A stretch of DNA of 64,000 nt, taken from NCBI RefSeq assembly GCF_007829335.1, contig NZ_VIWO01000004.1, positions 186,001 through 250,000 on the forward strand, in the 5' to 3' direction. Made by a program: the position numbers and the translations under genes. The stretch comes from Chitinophaga polysaccharea (GTDB lineage: Bacteria > Bacteroidota > Bacteroidia > Chitinophagales > Chitinophagaceae). Below the pieces are notes generated by a model. It searched no databases, was not told the origin of the DNA, and saw nothing but the letters and a program-made list of their open reading frames with translations. Every line of letters begins with the position of its first letter. The first letter of the stretch is position 1. Of this stretch, positions 7,293-15,827 are shown in pieces.

Positions 7293-8132
7293 ATGACTAC
7301 TGATGAACAAATGAAGGAAATCGTAAAACAGAAATATAGTGAAATCGCGTTGCAGGACAAAGCTACTAACGCTGCTTCCTGCTGCGGCTCCGGTTGTTGC
7401 TCTACAGAAGTATACAACATTATGAGCGACGATTATACCACGCTGGAGGGGTATCAACCCGCTGCTGACCTGGGGCTGGGATGTGGGCTGCCTACCCAGT
7501 TTGCCAAAATCAGGCAAGGGGATACCGTGATTGATTTAGGCTCCGGCGCGGGCAATGACTGTTTTATTGCCCGGCAGGAAACAGGTGAGACAGGAAAGGT
7601 AATAGGCATCGATTTTACGCCTGCCATGGTTGAAAAAGCCCGGGCAAACGCAGAGAAGCTACATTTCAATAACGTAGAATTCCGCCAGGGGGATATCGAG
7701 AAAATGCCTGTCACCGCCAATGTAGCCGACGTAATAGTCAGCAATTGTGTATTGAACCTGGTACCCAACAAAGACGGGGTTATCAAAGAAATATACCGCG
7801 TACTGAAACCTGGTGGGCATTTCAGTATCTCTGATATCGTGTTAGCCGGCGAGTTGCCCGCCACCATTCAACAGGCCGCTGAAATGTATGCTGGCTGTGT
7901 ATCCGGGGCTATACAAAAGCAGGAGTACCTGGACATGATTGAAAACAATGGCTTCAAAAACATCACCATTCAGAAAGAAAAGGTCATTACCATCCCGGAT
8001 GATATCCTGGCTAACTACCTGAACACCGCTGAAATAGCGGCATTTCGTGCAGGTAATACTGGTATTTACAGCATCACCGTGTATGCAGAAAAGCCAGCCG
8101 ACGCTGCCTGCTGTGCGCCGGGTTGTTGCTGA
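7293..8132 (+). CDS. arsM: Arsenite S-adenosylmethionine methyltransferase
   Basis: This 279-residue cytoplasmic SAM-dependent enzyme methylates As(III) to di- and trimethyl forms that leave as gas. The class I methyltransferase motif is VIDLGSGAGNDC (79-90). The three conserved catalytic cysteines of ArsM can be placed at Cys64 (GLGCGLP), Cys152 (SNCVLNL) and Cys202 (YAGCVSGA); the 50-residue spacing of the last two equals that in characterised ArsM. Extra cysteine clusters occur near the N-terminus (CCGSGCC, 30-36) and at the C-terminus (CCAPGCC), possibly arsenite capture sites. It is the second gene of the arsenic operon, with its own upstream palindrome. Confidence 0.96.
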   Translation: MTTDEQMKEIVKQKYSEIALQDKATNAASCCGSGCCSTEVYNIMSDDYTTLEGYQPAADLGLGCGLPTQFAKIRQGDTVIDLGSGAGNDCFIARQETGETGKVIGIDFTPAMVEKARANAEKLHFNNVEFRQGDIEKMPVTANVADVIVSNCVLNLVPNKDGVIKEIYRVLKPGGHFSISDIVLAGELPATIQQAAEMYAGCVSGAIQKQEYLDMIENNGFKNITIQKEKVITIPDDILANYLNTAEIAAFRAGNTGIYSITVYAEKPADAACCAPGCC

Positions 8133-8172
8133 TCAACACGCTTAACTATTTTATTACATAGACAACATTACC

Positions 8173-9249
8173 ATGCAAAACTCCCATCCGGCCCAGCGTA
8201 AGCAGCTGGGCTTTCTGGATCGTTATCTTACATTATGGATTTTTCTCGCGATGGCTGGCGGTGTAGCTATCGGGTACTTTGTTCCGTCATCTTCGGGGTT
8301 TATCCATTCCTTCTCGTCTGGAACCACTAATATTCCCCTGGCTATAGGGCTCATTCTGATGATGTACCCGCCGTTGGCTAAAGTAAAATATGAGAATATG
8401 GGAGAGGTGTTCCGTAATACAAAGGTGTTGTCTGTTTCTTTGGCGCTCAACTGGATTATCGGGCCAATCCTTATGTTTGTTCTTGCGGTGCTGTTTCTGC
8501 ATGGTTATCCTGAATATATGACGGGCCTCATCCTGATTGGCCTGGCTCGTTGTATTGCCATGGTCATCGTATGGAACGAACTGGCGGAAGGCAACCGCGA
8601 GTATGCAGCTGGTTTGGTGGCCTTAAACAGCATCTTCCAGGTATTGTTGTACAGCATTTATGCCTATATCTTCATCACCTGGTTGCCCACCGTTTTCGGT
8701 ATGAAAGGGATAACTGTGCCCATATCCATTGCCGAAATTGCCAGTAGCGTGGGTATCTACCTGGGTATTCCGTTTGCTGCCGGCATTATCAGCCGTTACG
8801 GCCTCATTGCCTGGAAAGGGGAAAAGTGGTTCCGGGAAAAATATGTTCCTTTTATTTCGCCGGTTACTTTAATCGCCCTGTTGTTTACCATTGTGGTGAT
8901 GTTTAGTCTTAAAGGAGAATTGATTGTGCAAATTCCATTCGATGTTGTCAGGATAGCCATTCCACTGGTGATATATTTTATTATCATGTTCCTGGTAAGT
9001 TTCCTGTTAGGCAAAGCGATGGGGGCCGACTATTCCCGTAATGCATCCATTGCCTTTACGGCGGCGGGCAACAACTTTGAGCTGGCTATTGCCGTGGCTA
9101 TCGGAGTATTTGGTATCAACTCCGGTCAGGCTTTTGTGGGCGTAATCGGACCGCTGGTAGAAGTGCCTGCATTGATTGCCCTGGTAAATGTTGCCTTCTG
9201 GCTACGAAAGAAATGGTACGATACTCCTGTTTCTACCATTAAAGCGTAA
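8173..9249 (+). CDS. acr3: ACR3-type arsenite efflux permease
   Basis: This 358-residue inner-membrane carrier of the ACR3/bile-acid-sodium symporter superfamily exports arsenite using the proton gradient. About ten membrane segments are visible, the first starting at LTLWIFLAMAGGVAIGYFVP. Family signatures include LNWIIGPILMFVLA, LIGLARCIAMVIVWNELAEGN with the conserved Cys needed for transport in ACR3, and FTAAGNNFELAIAVAIGVFG. It sits between arsM and arsC with gaps of 40 and 30 bp, so all four genes form one operon. A start at 8173 gives the usual length; the hydrophilic head is short. Confidence 0.96.
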   Translation: MQNSHPAQRKQLGFLDRYLTLWIFLAMAGGVAIGYFVPSSSGFIHSFSSGTTNIPLAIGLILMMYPPLAKVKYENMGEVFRNTKVLSVSLALNWIIGPILMFVLAVLFLHGYPEYMTGLILIGLARCIAMVIVWNELAEGNREYAAGLVALNSIFQVLLYSIYAYIFITWLPTVFGMKGITVPISIAEIASSVGIYLGIPFAAGIISRYGLIAWKGEKWFREKYVPFISPVTLIALLFTIVVMFSLKGELIVQIPFDVVRIAIPLVIYFIIMFLVSFLLGKAMGADYSRNASIAFTAAGNNFELAIAVAIGVFGINSGQAFVGVIGPLVEVPALIALVNVAFWLRKKWYDTPVSTIKA

Positions 9250-9279
9250 ATACCTTTAAAACTATATACCTTACATCAA

Positions 9280-9693
9280 ATGAAAAAAATATTGGTGCTT
9301 TGTACCGGCAACAGTTGCCGTAGCCAGATAGCAGAAGGCTATCTCAGACATTTTGCTGGTGATAAGGCGGAAATTTATAGCGCCGGTGTAGAAACCCATG
9401 GCGTCAATCCCCGCGCCATCGCCACCATGGCAGAAGATGGCATTGATATTTCCGCACATACCTCCAACAACATAGCGGAGTATGGCGATATACCATTCGA
9501 CTACGTTATTACTGTTTGTGACAATGCTAAAGAAAGATGTCCTTTCTTTCCCACAACGGCGCAAAAATTCCATGAAAACTTCCCCGACCCTGCGAAGGCT
9601 GTTGGTACGGAAGAAGAAATCATGCAACAGTTCAGGGCCGTCAGACAGCTGATTAAAGATTATAGCAGATCCTTTGTGGCAGCCAACCTGTGA
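9280..9693 (+). CDS. arsC: Thioredoxin-coupled arsenate reductase (LMW phosphatase fold)
   Basis: This 137-residue enzyme reduces arsenate to arsenite, which Acr3 then exports. The phosphatase-type P-loop CX5R is Cys8-TGNSC-Arg14, and the two resolving cysteines are Cys80 and Cys87 in VCDNAKERCP. This Cys-X6-Cys spacing is that of the Staphylococcus pI258 type, where the disulfide relay passes to thioredoxin. FPDPAKA is the aspartate loop. It is the last gene of the arsenic operon, followed at once by a strong terminator. Confidence 0.95.
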   Translation: MKKILVLCTGNSCRSQIAEGYLRHFAGDKAEIYSAGVETHGVNPRAIATMAEDGIDISAHTSNNIAEYGDIPFDYVITVCDNAKERCPFFPTTAQKFHENFPDPAKAVGTEEEIMQQFRAVRQLIKDYSRSFVAANL

Positions 9694-9716
9694 TGTAACA
9701 ATTGACATAATGCCTG

Positions 9717-9751
9717 AATCCCCTGCTTGAATAAATAGCAGGGGATTTTTT
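9717..9751 (+). terminator. Terminator of the arsenic operon
   Basis: A perfect 11-bp stem (9717-9727 with 9737-9747) with a 9-base loop runs into a T tract. It ends the arsR-arsM-acr3-arsC unit. Confidence 0.85.
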
Positions 9752-9873
9752 GATGCTCAAATGGCCGCCCAAAACGACTCTTACCCTGAGCCACTCAACA
9801 AAGCATATTTGAGCTATACAACAAAGCAGATATTTCCCGCTTACCGGACCTTTGTGATGTAAAAACAAAACAT

Positions 9874-11289
9874 ATGAAAAACATCACTAAAAGTTATATC
9901 AATGGCGAGTTTGTCACACTCCATGGAACCCAGGTTTTTAATTTGATCAATCCCACCAATCATCAGCCAGTTGGCCAGGTGACCCTGGGCGATGAGGAAG
10001 ATGTACAGCGGGCTATTGCCGCGGCCAAAGCGGCTTTTAAATCATTTTCCCAAACAAGCGTAACTGCCCGTATCCAGCTCCTGGAAAATTTAAAACAAGC
10101 GGTAAGTAAAAGAGAAAAGGAGCTCATTGAAGTTATGATTCTCGAATACGGAGGCACCCGGCAGTTCTGTACCATGAGCCTGCAAAATGCCATTGGATCT
10201 TTTGATAATATGATTGACACGCTGCGTCATTTTGAGTTTCAACGGAAGTCGGGTAATACATTTATCCAGCTCACACCCGTAGGAGTGGTTGGTATCATCA
10301 CTCCCTGGAACTCCAGCAATAGCTTCATTTGCAGCAAGCTGGCCACCGCCATAGCAGCTGGTTGTACCGTGGTAGTAAAACCCAGCGAAATGAGCGCCTC
10401 ACAAACGCAATTGCTCACTGAATGTTTCGATGAAGCAGGATTGCCCAAAGGCGTTTACAACATGGTGAACGGACTGGGAAGTGTAGTAGGCGCCGCTATC
10501 ACCAACCATCCGGATATCGCTAAGATATCATTTACCGGGTCGACCGTTACAGGTAAACAAATTGCCCGGTCGGCCGTGGATACGGTTAAACGGGTAACCC
10601 TGGAGCTGGGAGGTAAGTCCCCGAATATTATCCTGGACGACGCCAACTTTGAACAGGCCATTCCCCAGGCAGTATTGGGGGCGTACATGAACAGTGGACA
10701 AGCCTGTATTGCTCCTACGCGTTTACTGGTGCCTAAGGCCAAACTGGAAGCTGTGAATCAGCTGGCTAAAGCAGCAGCAGCAAGTGTGGTAGTGGGCAAT
10801 CCGGCTAACGATGCTACAAATGTGGGACCCATGGTATCCGAAAAACAATTTGAGCGCGTACAGCATTACATCCAGGTGGGACTGGACGAAGGCGCTACCC
10901 TGCTGGCAGGAGGACCGGGCAAACCTACCGGCCTGGAAGAAGGGAATTTTGTAAAAGCAACCATTTTTACGAATGTCCGCAACGATATGCGTATTGCGCA
11001 GGAAGAAATTTTCGGCCCGGTACTGTCTATCATTCCCTATGAAAATGAAGAAGAGGCCATTGCTATTGCCAATGACACCATGTATGGATTGGCAGCCTAT
11101 GTCACCTCTGCCAATGAAGTACGGGCACTGAAAGTAGCATCCAGGATTGATGCAGGCAGGGTATGTATCAACGGATTTAAACATGATCCCATGGCGCCTT
11201 TTGGAGGCTTCAAGCAATCCGGCCTTGGACGCGAATTTGGCGTATATGGATTGGAAGAGTACCTGGAACCTAAATCCATCCTGTTATAG
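9874..11289 (+). CDS. NAD(P)-dependent aldehyde dehydrogenase
   Basis: This 471-residue member of the aldehyde dehydrogenase superfamily oxidises an aldehyde to its acid. PVGVVGIITPWNSS is the cofactor-binding entry, VVKPSEMS contains the NAD-contacting Lys, FTGSTVTGKQIA the Rossmann turn, LELGGKSPNIIL the general-base Glu, and SGQACIAPTR the nucleophilic Cys. EEIFGPVLSIIPY and PFGGFKQSGLGRE complete the family pattern. The substrate cannot be told from sequence. An AraC gene follows at once and may respond to the same substrate. The gene begins after the arsenic terminator, so it is a separate unit. Confidence 0.93.
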   Translation: MKNITKSYINGEFVTLHGTQVFNLINPTNHQPVGQVTLGDEEDVQRAIAAAKAAFKSFSQTSVTARIQLLENLKQAVSKREKELIEVMILEYGGTRQFCTMSLQNAIGSFDNMIDTLRHFEFQRKSGNTFIQLTPVGVVGIITPWNSSNSFICSKLATAIAAGCTVVVKPSEMSASQTQLLTECFDEAGLPKGVYNMVNGLGSVVGAAITNHPDIAKISFTGSTVTGKQIARSAVDTVKRVTLELGGKSPNIILDDANFEQAIPQAVLGAYMNSGQACIAPTRLLVPKAKLEAVNQLAKAAAASVVVGNPANDATNVGPMVSEKQFERVQHYIQVGLDEGATLLAGGPGKPTGLEEGNFVKATIFTNVRNDMRIAQEEIFGPVLSIIPYENEEEAIAIANDTMYGLAAYVTSANEVRALKVASRIDAGRVCINGFKHDPMAPFGGFKQSGLGREFGVYGLEEYLEPKSILL

Positions 11290-11368
11290 GGCACAAACCA
11301 AAATGTTTTATATTTATGAACACCGCCCGGGCGCGTACCGGGCGATGTTTATATACAGACCGATAAAT

Positions 11369-12172
11369 AAAATGCCTGATAACACGAGCAATATTAATTA
11401 TTCCTGTCACTTTACCGTATTCCGGGAAGGAGAGCAGTTTGTTACCCACCACAGCCTGGCAATGGTGATTTCGGGAGAGATGGAATTAAATGATGGTACC
11501 GAACGGAAAATGTTCAGGAAAGGGGATATCTATCTTGCCAGGAAGAACCAATTATTGAAGTTTATTAAAAGTCCAACGGAGAAAGAAGAGTTCAAGTCTT
11601 TGTCCATACGATTTGGCGAGGAATTACTCCGGCAGGTCAGCGCCCGGGAGGCTTTTCAGCTGGAAGAGAAACTCACTACGCCCTCATTTATTGATTTATC
11701 GCCGGCACCGCACCTGTCTTATTTCATGGAGTCGCTATTGCAGTACCAGGACTTACTGGAAAATAAAGCCCCGGAACTGCTGGAACTGAAACAACAGGAG
11801 GCGCTGATGTTATTGTTTGCTTACGATAAGAATCTGAAGAAGGTATTGTTTGATTTTTCAGATCCATATAAAATCAACCTGGAAGAATTTATGCAGCAGA
11901 ACTACCACTTCAATGTGAGGCTGGAACGTTTTGCCTATCTTACCGGCCGGAGCCTGGCTACCTTTAAGCGGGATTTTCAGAAAATATTTCAGACTTCGCC
12001 CCGTAATTGGCTACAGCAAAGGCGTTTACAGGAAGCCTATTTCCTGATTACCCAAAAAAGACAGCGCCCCAACGATATTTATCTCGACCTGGGCTTTGAA
12101 GATTTATCGCATTTTTCTTTTGCCTTCAGGAAACAGTTTGGACAGGCTCCTTCGGAGCTATTGAAGAGCTGA
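11369..12172 (+). CDS. AraC family transcriptional regulator
   Basis: This is a regulator of about 267 residues. The N-terminal part has a cupin-like pattern (FVTHHSLAMVISGEMELNDG, MFRKGDIYLARKN), and the C-terminal AraC double helix-turn-helix includes ERFAYLTGRSLATFKRDFQK, TSPRNWL and YLDLGFEDLSHFSFAFRKQFG. The frame is open far upstream into the aldehyde dehydrogenase gene. The ATG at 11369 (MPDNTSNINYS) is chosen because family members start just before this cupin strand; ATGs at 11303 and 11345 remain possible. It is probably linked to regulation of the preceding dehydrogenase, by position only. Confidence 0.9.
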   Translation, partial: KMPDNTSNINYSCHFTVFREGEQFVTHHSLAMVISGEMELNDGTERKMFRKGDIYLARKNQLLKFIKSPTEKEEFKSLSIRFGEELLRQVSAREAFQLEEKLTTPSFIDLSPAPHLSYFMESLLQYQDLLENKAPELLELKQQEALMLLFAYDKNLKKVLFDFSDPYKINLEEFMQQNYHFNVRLERFAYLTGRSLATFKRDFQKIFQTSPRNWLQQRRLQEAYFLITQKRQRPNDIYLDLGFEDLSHFSFAFRKQFGQAPSELLKS

Positions 12173-12212
12173 GGCATTATCTACTGTTGTGGAGATACCC
12201 CTGGCAAAAAAG

Positions 12213-13676
12213 TCACCGAAGTAACTGGTCAATGAGTGTTTTTAGTTTCCCATCACTGGGAGGCGGAGCATCAGCATTAATGACTACCCCTTGTTTATCC
12301 AGTAAAATAAAGCGGGGGATTGTTTCTATTTGATACTGGGTAATGATGGCCGACCGGTTAATATCGAGCAAAAGGTAGTTGTTATCTATAAACGCTTCAT
12401 TTTGAGAGGCATTTTCCCATTTTTCAATTTCTTTGTCAAGAGAAATTTTAATGAACTTGATTGCCTTTCCGCTATATTCTTTCTCCAACGCTTTAAGAAA
12501 GGGGAATTCTTCCCGGCATGGAACGCACCAGCTAGCCCATAAATCGAGGAGAATAATATTCCCTTTTTCCTGTTTTATTATATCCTCAATGCTGCTTTTT
12601 TTCAATGTTTTAATAGATAAGACATCATTTCGTGATGTACTGCGTTTAATTCCGTCAATCTTTCTCTTCTGTTTTAATTGATGCCTTACCTCAGATTTAT
12701 ATTGATTATTGTTGCACACTTTGAAATAGCTGTGGAGGTATTCGGATGGAATATCCAGTCTTTTGGAAAGCGTCTGATATATAATATCAGACAGCAAATA
12801 ATTTCTCGCTTCCCCGGAAAAATTTTCATTGACTAAATTATACTTGTTGATAAAGTCTGTCGTGCTTTTTAGCTCACTGTTGATATTACTTTCCGCTTCT
12901 ACATAACTGAGTAGCTCTTCAGCACAGCGCCGGAAGTAAAAGAAAGAAACTGTTTTTACAGGAAGGGCGTTAAGATCATGAATAAATGACTGGCATATTT
13001 TCCACCATTCATCCCGGTTTTTAGTTGGCTTCAATAATGTTTTATAGAGCGAATAGGTTTTTAATAGTGAATCTGCCTGGATTTCGTATCGTTTATTGTC
13101 CAGGAAATCCCTGGTTAATGAATACACGGCAGCCAGGGAGTCTGCCAGGTTGTTTCTACTGGTTGTTAAAATGGCAAGAGGTTGTTTAATTTCAGCTATA
13201 GTGGTAATCTTTGGGAGAGATGCCGGGGTGTTTTCTGCATAATACTTTCCCAGTAAGCGCCTTTCCAGATCAAAGTTGCAGCTGTCAATGAGCTTAGTGC
13301 AAAATAGCGTTATATCTCTTTGCCTGTTGGAAGTATGATAAATGAAGGAACCATAGTTGTTTTCACTGACATGTATAGTATCGCCAGGATAGGCTATTCG
13401 CCAGCTAAGTATCAGGCCCATAGGATAAAAGAAAACAGGCTCCTTGGTATGAATAATAGTTTCATGGTTTTCCCTCAATACCAGCGTTTCTCTTTTGATC
13501 CTTTTTCTTCTTTCGATTAAAAGATCGATTTTGTCAGTGCTGTCCCGGTGAAATTCGTTTGATGTAAATAATGAATGTTCCCCGATGAAAGTAATCGTCT
13601 TTTTTGAACAGGATGAAAGTAAGAGAATGACTACAGTAAATAGTATAATATCGGGATAACCTCGTCTCATATGCAT
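12213..13676 (-). CDS. TlpA-like thioredoxin-domain lipoprotein
   Basis: This 487-residue lipoprotein has the signal VVILLLSSC (start 13676, or 13670 at the second ATG). Residues from about 30 to 355 are a helical region of unknown function rich in Leu, Lys and Tyr. The last 130 residues are a TlpA/ResA thioredoxin fold with active site WCVPC (Cys384, Cys387) and the cis-proline loop IETIPRF. Such proteins reduce or shuffle disulfides outside the cytoplasmic membrane. It lies 74 bp downstream of a six-cysteine double-glycine-leader peptide on the same strand, with a long palindrome between them. Acting on that peptide's disulfides is a reasonable inference, unproven. Confidence 0.88.
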   Translation of the reverse strand: MHMRRGYPDIILFTVVILLLSSCSKKTITFIGEHSLFTSNEFHRDSTDKIDLLIERRKRIKRETLVLRENHETIIHTKEPVFFYPMGLILSWRIAYPGDTIHVSENNYGSFIYHTSNRQRDITLFCTKLIDSCNFDLERRLLGKYYAENTPASLPKITTIAEIKQPLAILTTSRNNLADSLAAVYSLTRDFLDNKRYEIQADSLLKTYSLYKTLLKPTKNRDEWWKICQSFIHDLNALPVKTVSFFYFRRCAEELLSYVEAESNINSELKSTTDFINKYNLVNENFSGEARNYLLSDIIYQTLSKRLDIPSEYLHSYFKVCNNNQYKSEVRHQLKQKRKIDGIKRSTSRNDVLSIKTLKKSSIEDIIKQEKGNIILLDLWASWCVPCREEFPFLKALEKEYSGKAIKFIKISLDKEIEKWENASQNEAFIDNNYLLLDINRSAIITQYQIETIPRFILLDKQGVVINADAPPPSDGKLKTLIDQLLR

Positions 13677-13701
13677 GTGTTTATCTGGATATTGGTGTCG
13701 A

Positions 13702-13729
13702 AAGGGGCACGTGATATCACGTACCCCTT
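13702..13729 (-). promoter_or_regulatory. 28-bp palindrome between peptide and TlpA-like genes
   Basis: The arms 13702-13715 and 13716-13729 are complementary at 13 of 14 positions with no loop. On the minus-strand transcript this makes a strong hairpin just after the peptide stop codon and 26 bp before the lipoprotein start. No long T tract follows, so it may be an attenuator or mRNA-stabilising element that lets the peptide be made in excess of the lipoprotein, or a protein-binding site. Confidence 0.55.
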
Positions 13730-13750
13730 GGTATGAGAAGGAAGGTCAGG

Positions 13751-13978
13751 TTAGCATGCGGTTCCCCAACTGCATTTGTGGGTAACTGATGAGCACACAC
13801 CGCTTACCGTAACCTGCTGTCCGCAGCCATTCGTAACTGTTTTCGTTCCGCAATCAGAGTCTTTGGTACACTCTTTTGAATCGCCGCTGCCGTCGCCACC
13901 TAAGATGTTCTTTAATTGTGTTCTTGTAAGTACTTCGATAGCGCCAAATTGAACGGCCTGCAGTTTTAATTTTTTCAT
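13751..13978 (-). CDS. Double-glycine-leader cysteine-rich peptide precursor
   Basis: This 75-residue precursor starts MKKLKLQAVQ and runs through VLTRTQLKNILGG, the pattern of Bacteroidota GG-type leaders (LTREQLKxILGG) recognised by C39 peptidase transporters. Cleavage after Gly28 would release a 47-residue, Gly/Ser/Thr-rich core with six cysteines at 37, 43, 52, 62, 69 and 75, enough for three disulfides. This fits a secreted bacteriocin-like or signalling peptide. No C39 transporter lies in the window. The downstream thioredoxin-domain lipoprotein is the likely partner. The core sequence is not one I recognise. Confidence 0.8.
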   Translation of the reverse strand: MKKLKLQAVQFGAIEVLTRTQLKNILGGDGSGDSKECTKDSDCGTKTVTNGCGQQVTVSGVCSSVTHKCSWGTAC

Positions 13979-14731
13979 GTTGATAATAGTTTTTTGTTAA
14001 AAATGGATTTTGTTATGCTTCAGATAAAGACCTGGAGCTGCCGCTACATCATTTATCGCATTGTACACTACGCCAAATATATAGCAGCTACGGAGTCAGT
14101 TACCATAGTACTCTGGATAACGTGGTAATCTCCGACTTTCTCATGGGGATAATGCCAGAGAGAAAATATTTTATATCACTACTACTGTTAGTTAGAAATA
14201 ATTATCATGAAACATGTTTTTCATGATATGGGCTAAAGCCGCCAGAAGAAAATGGAAGACAGGTGTTCTTATATTGATTAACATTTATTGGATGTATTTA
14301 TGAGTAGGGTTATGAGTGATAGTGAATCTACCTGGAAGTATGTTTGTAGGATTTCCTGGCTTAACAAAACAGTTATTGGGCTAATATTGATTCAATTTTC
14401 CATGTTTTTTATATAGGTTCATTGATCTGGAATTTTTTGAATGATACTCGATAATATTGCTATTAGGCACAGCTTTGTTGGGTCCATAGGGTGCTACTGT
14501 TGCTACGAAAATAAAAATATAACTTACTTAAAACAACCGCTATTTTGATCTGTTTAGGTTTTTTTTTGATATTGAAAATCGCGGTTGGCTTAACAAGAGA
14601 GGAATACTGATCAAAAAGTCTTTTAATGAACATATGGCCCGATACCCCCCTGGCAAAGTCTTATTTCCCCCCAGGTATCTTGCTGAGAAGCCGTTAACTT
14701 TATACTATCGTACACCTCAAATCTCAACATC
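13979..14731. other. 750-bp AT-rich gap with no confident gene
   Basis: No convincing gene lies here. It holds a hairpin at 14204-14227 (arms ATCATGAAA/TTTCATGAT, 6-base loop) without a T tract, and a 38-codon open frame at 14300-14416 whose end is hydrophobic. The upstream control regions of the peptide (minus) and DUF899 (plus) genes must be at its ends. It could be the scar of a lost gene. Confidence 0.5.
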
Positions 14732-15529
14732 ATGGAAAACCAATATCAGCATCCGAAAACGGCTACGCGGAAAGAATGGCTGGCTGCCAGGATCGCCTTA
14801 CTCCGGGAGGAGAAGGAGCTTACCAGGCGTAGCGATGAGCTGGCGCAACGGCGCCAGGAGCTTCCCTGGGTCCGGGTAGATAAAGCCTATTATTTCGATA
14901 CGGAAGCAGGCAGGGTATCCCTCGCAGATTTGTTCCAAGGGCGGTCGCAGCTCATGATCTATCACTTTATGTTTGGACCGGACTACGCCGCCGGCTGTCC
15001 TTCCTGTTCTATGATTGCCGATGGCTTCAACGGGATTGACGTGCACCTGGCCAATCACGATGTGATGTTCTGGGCTGTTTCCCGGGCGCCATTGCCGAAA
15101 TTACAGGCATTTAAAGCGCGTATGGGCTGGACTTTTCCCTGGGCATCGTCTCACCCGGGCGATTTCAACCACGATTTTAATGTCTGGTTTACAGAAGATG
15201 AGCAACGAGCGGGCGAGGTGGAATACAACTACCGGAAAGAAGCTGCCTTCGAATGGCGTCCGGAACAGGAGAATGGAGGACAATCCGCTGAGGCAAAGTT
15301 TGCAGCGATGTGCGGAACAGATGTCCCTACGTTTCATCGCGACCGACCTGGTATGAGTACCTTCGCTATGGAAGACGGGGTTATCTATCACACTTATTCT
15401 GCCTACGCCCGTGGACTCGATAGCCTATGGAATGTTTACCAATGGCTGGACCGGTCGCCTAAAGGCCGCAATGAAGCAAACGGTGTTTGGTGGCGCCGTC
15501 ATGATGAGTATGATCAACGCCCGGTTTGA
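14732..15529 (+). CDS. DUF899 family thioredoxin-like protein
   Basis: This 265-residue protein matches the DUF899 family, predicted to have a thioredoxin-like fold. Visible family features are the N-terminal EWLAARIALLREEKELTRR, RRQELPWV, LMIYHFMFGPDYAAGCPSCS with a CxxC-like Cys pair, FWAVSRAPLPKL, and the C-terminal HTYSAYARGLD. A redox role is inferred from the fold and the Cys-Pro-Ser-Cys; no reaction is established. It stands alone, ended by a very long hairpin. Confidence 0.88.
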   Translation: MENQYQHPKTATRKEWLAARIALLREEKELTRRSDELAQRRQELPWVRVDKAYYFDTEAGRVSLADLFQGRSQLMIYHFMFGPDYAAGCPSCSMIADGFNGIDVHLANHDVMFWAVSRAPLPKLQAFKARMGWTFPWASSHPGDFNHDFNVWFTEDEQRAGEVEYNYRKEAAFEWRPEQENGGQSAEAKFAAMCGTDVPTFHRDRPGMSTFAMEDGVIYHTYSAYARGLDSLWNVYQWLDRSPKGRNEANGVWWRRHDEYDQRPV

Positions 15530-15544
15530 ACACCACATAAATGG

Positions 15545-15597
15545 AAATGAATAAGAAGAAGGTTGGTGCCGGACACCAATTTTCTTCTTATTCATTT
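15545..15597. terminator. Long 24-bp hairpin after the DUF899 gene
   Basis: The arms 15545-15568 and 15574-15597 pair over 24 bp with two G-U pairs and a 5-base loop (CCGGA). The upper arm is A-rich and the lower arm T-rich, so it could end transcription in either direction. It lies between the DUF899 stop and the SusC gene. Confidence 0.65.
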
Positions 15598-15827
15598 ATA
15601 TGTAGTGGTGAATGCGGTTGTATCACCTCCTTTCTTCTCCTTCCTCTCTTTATATTCCGGGTATAATGTACTTATAGCAGTTGGTTGGCAGACTGCAAAA
15701 ATACCATTTGTAATAGTCAAATTAAGAGTTGTATCCTGCTTATCAAGATAAGATCTTTGATAGTGATTAGAATTATTATTGGTCGGACAATGAACGAGTA
15801 ATTCCACAGATTAACTACCTAAATTTT

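Noticed and set aside
14300..14416. 38-codon open frame with a hydrophobic end in the 750-bp gap
   Set aside because: It is short, with no family match and poor start context; it may be a remnant of a receptor head, but chance is as likely.
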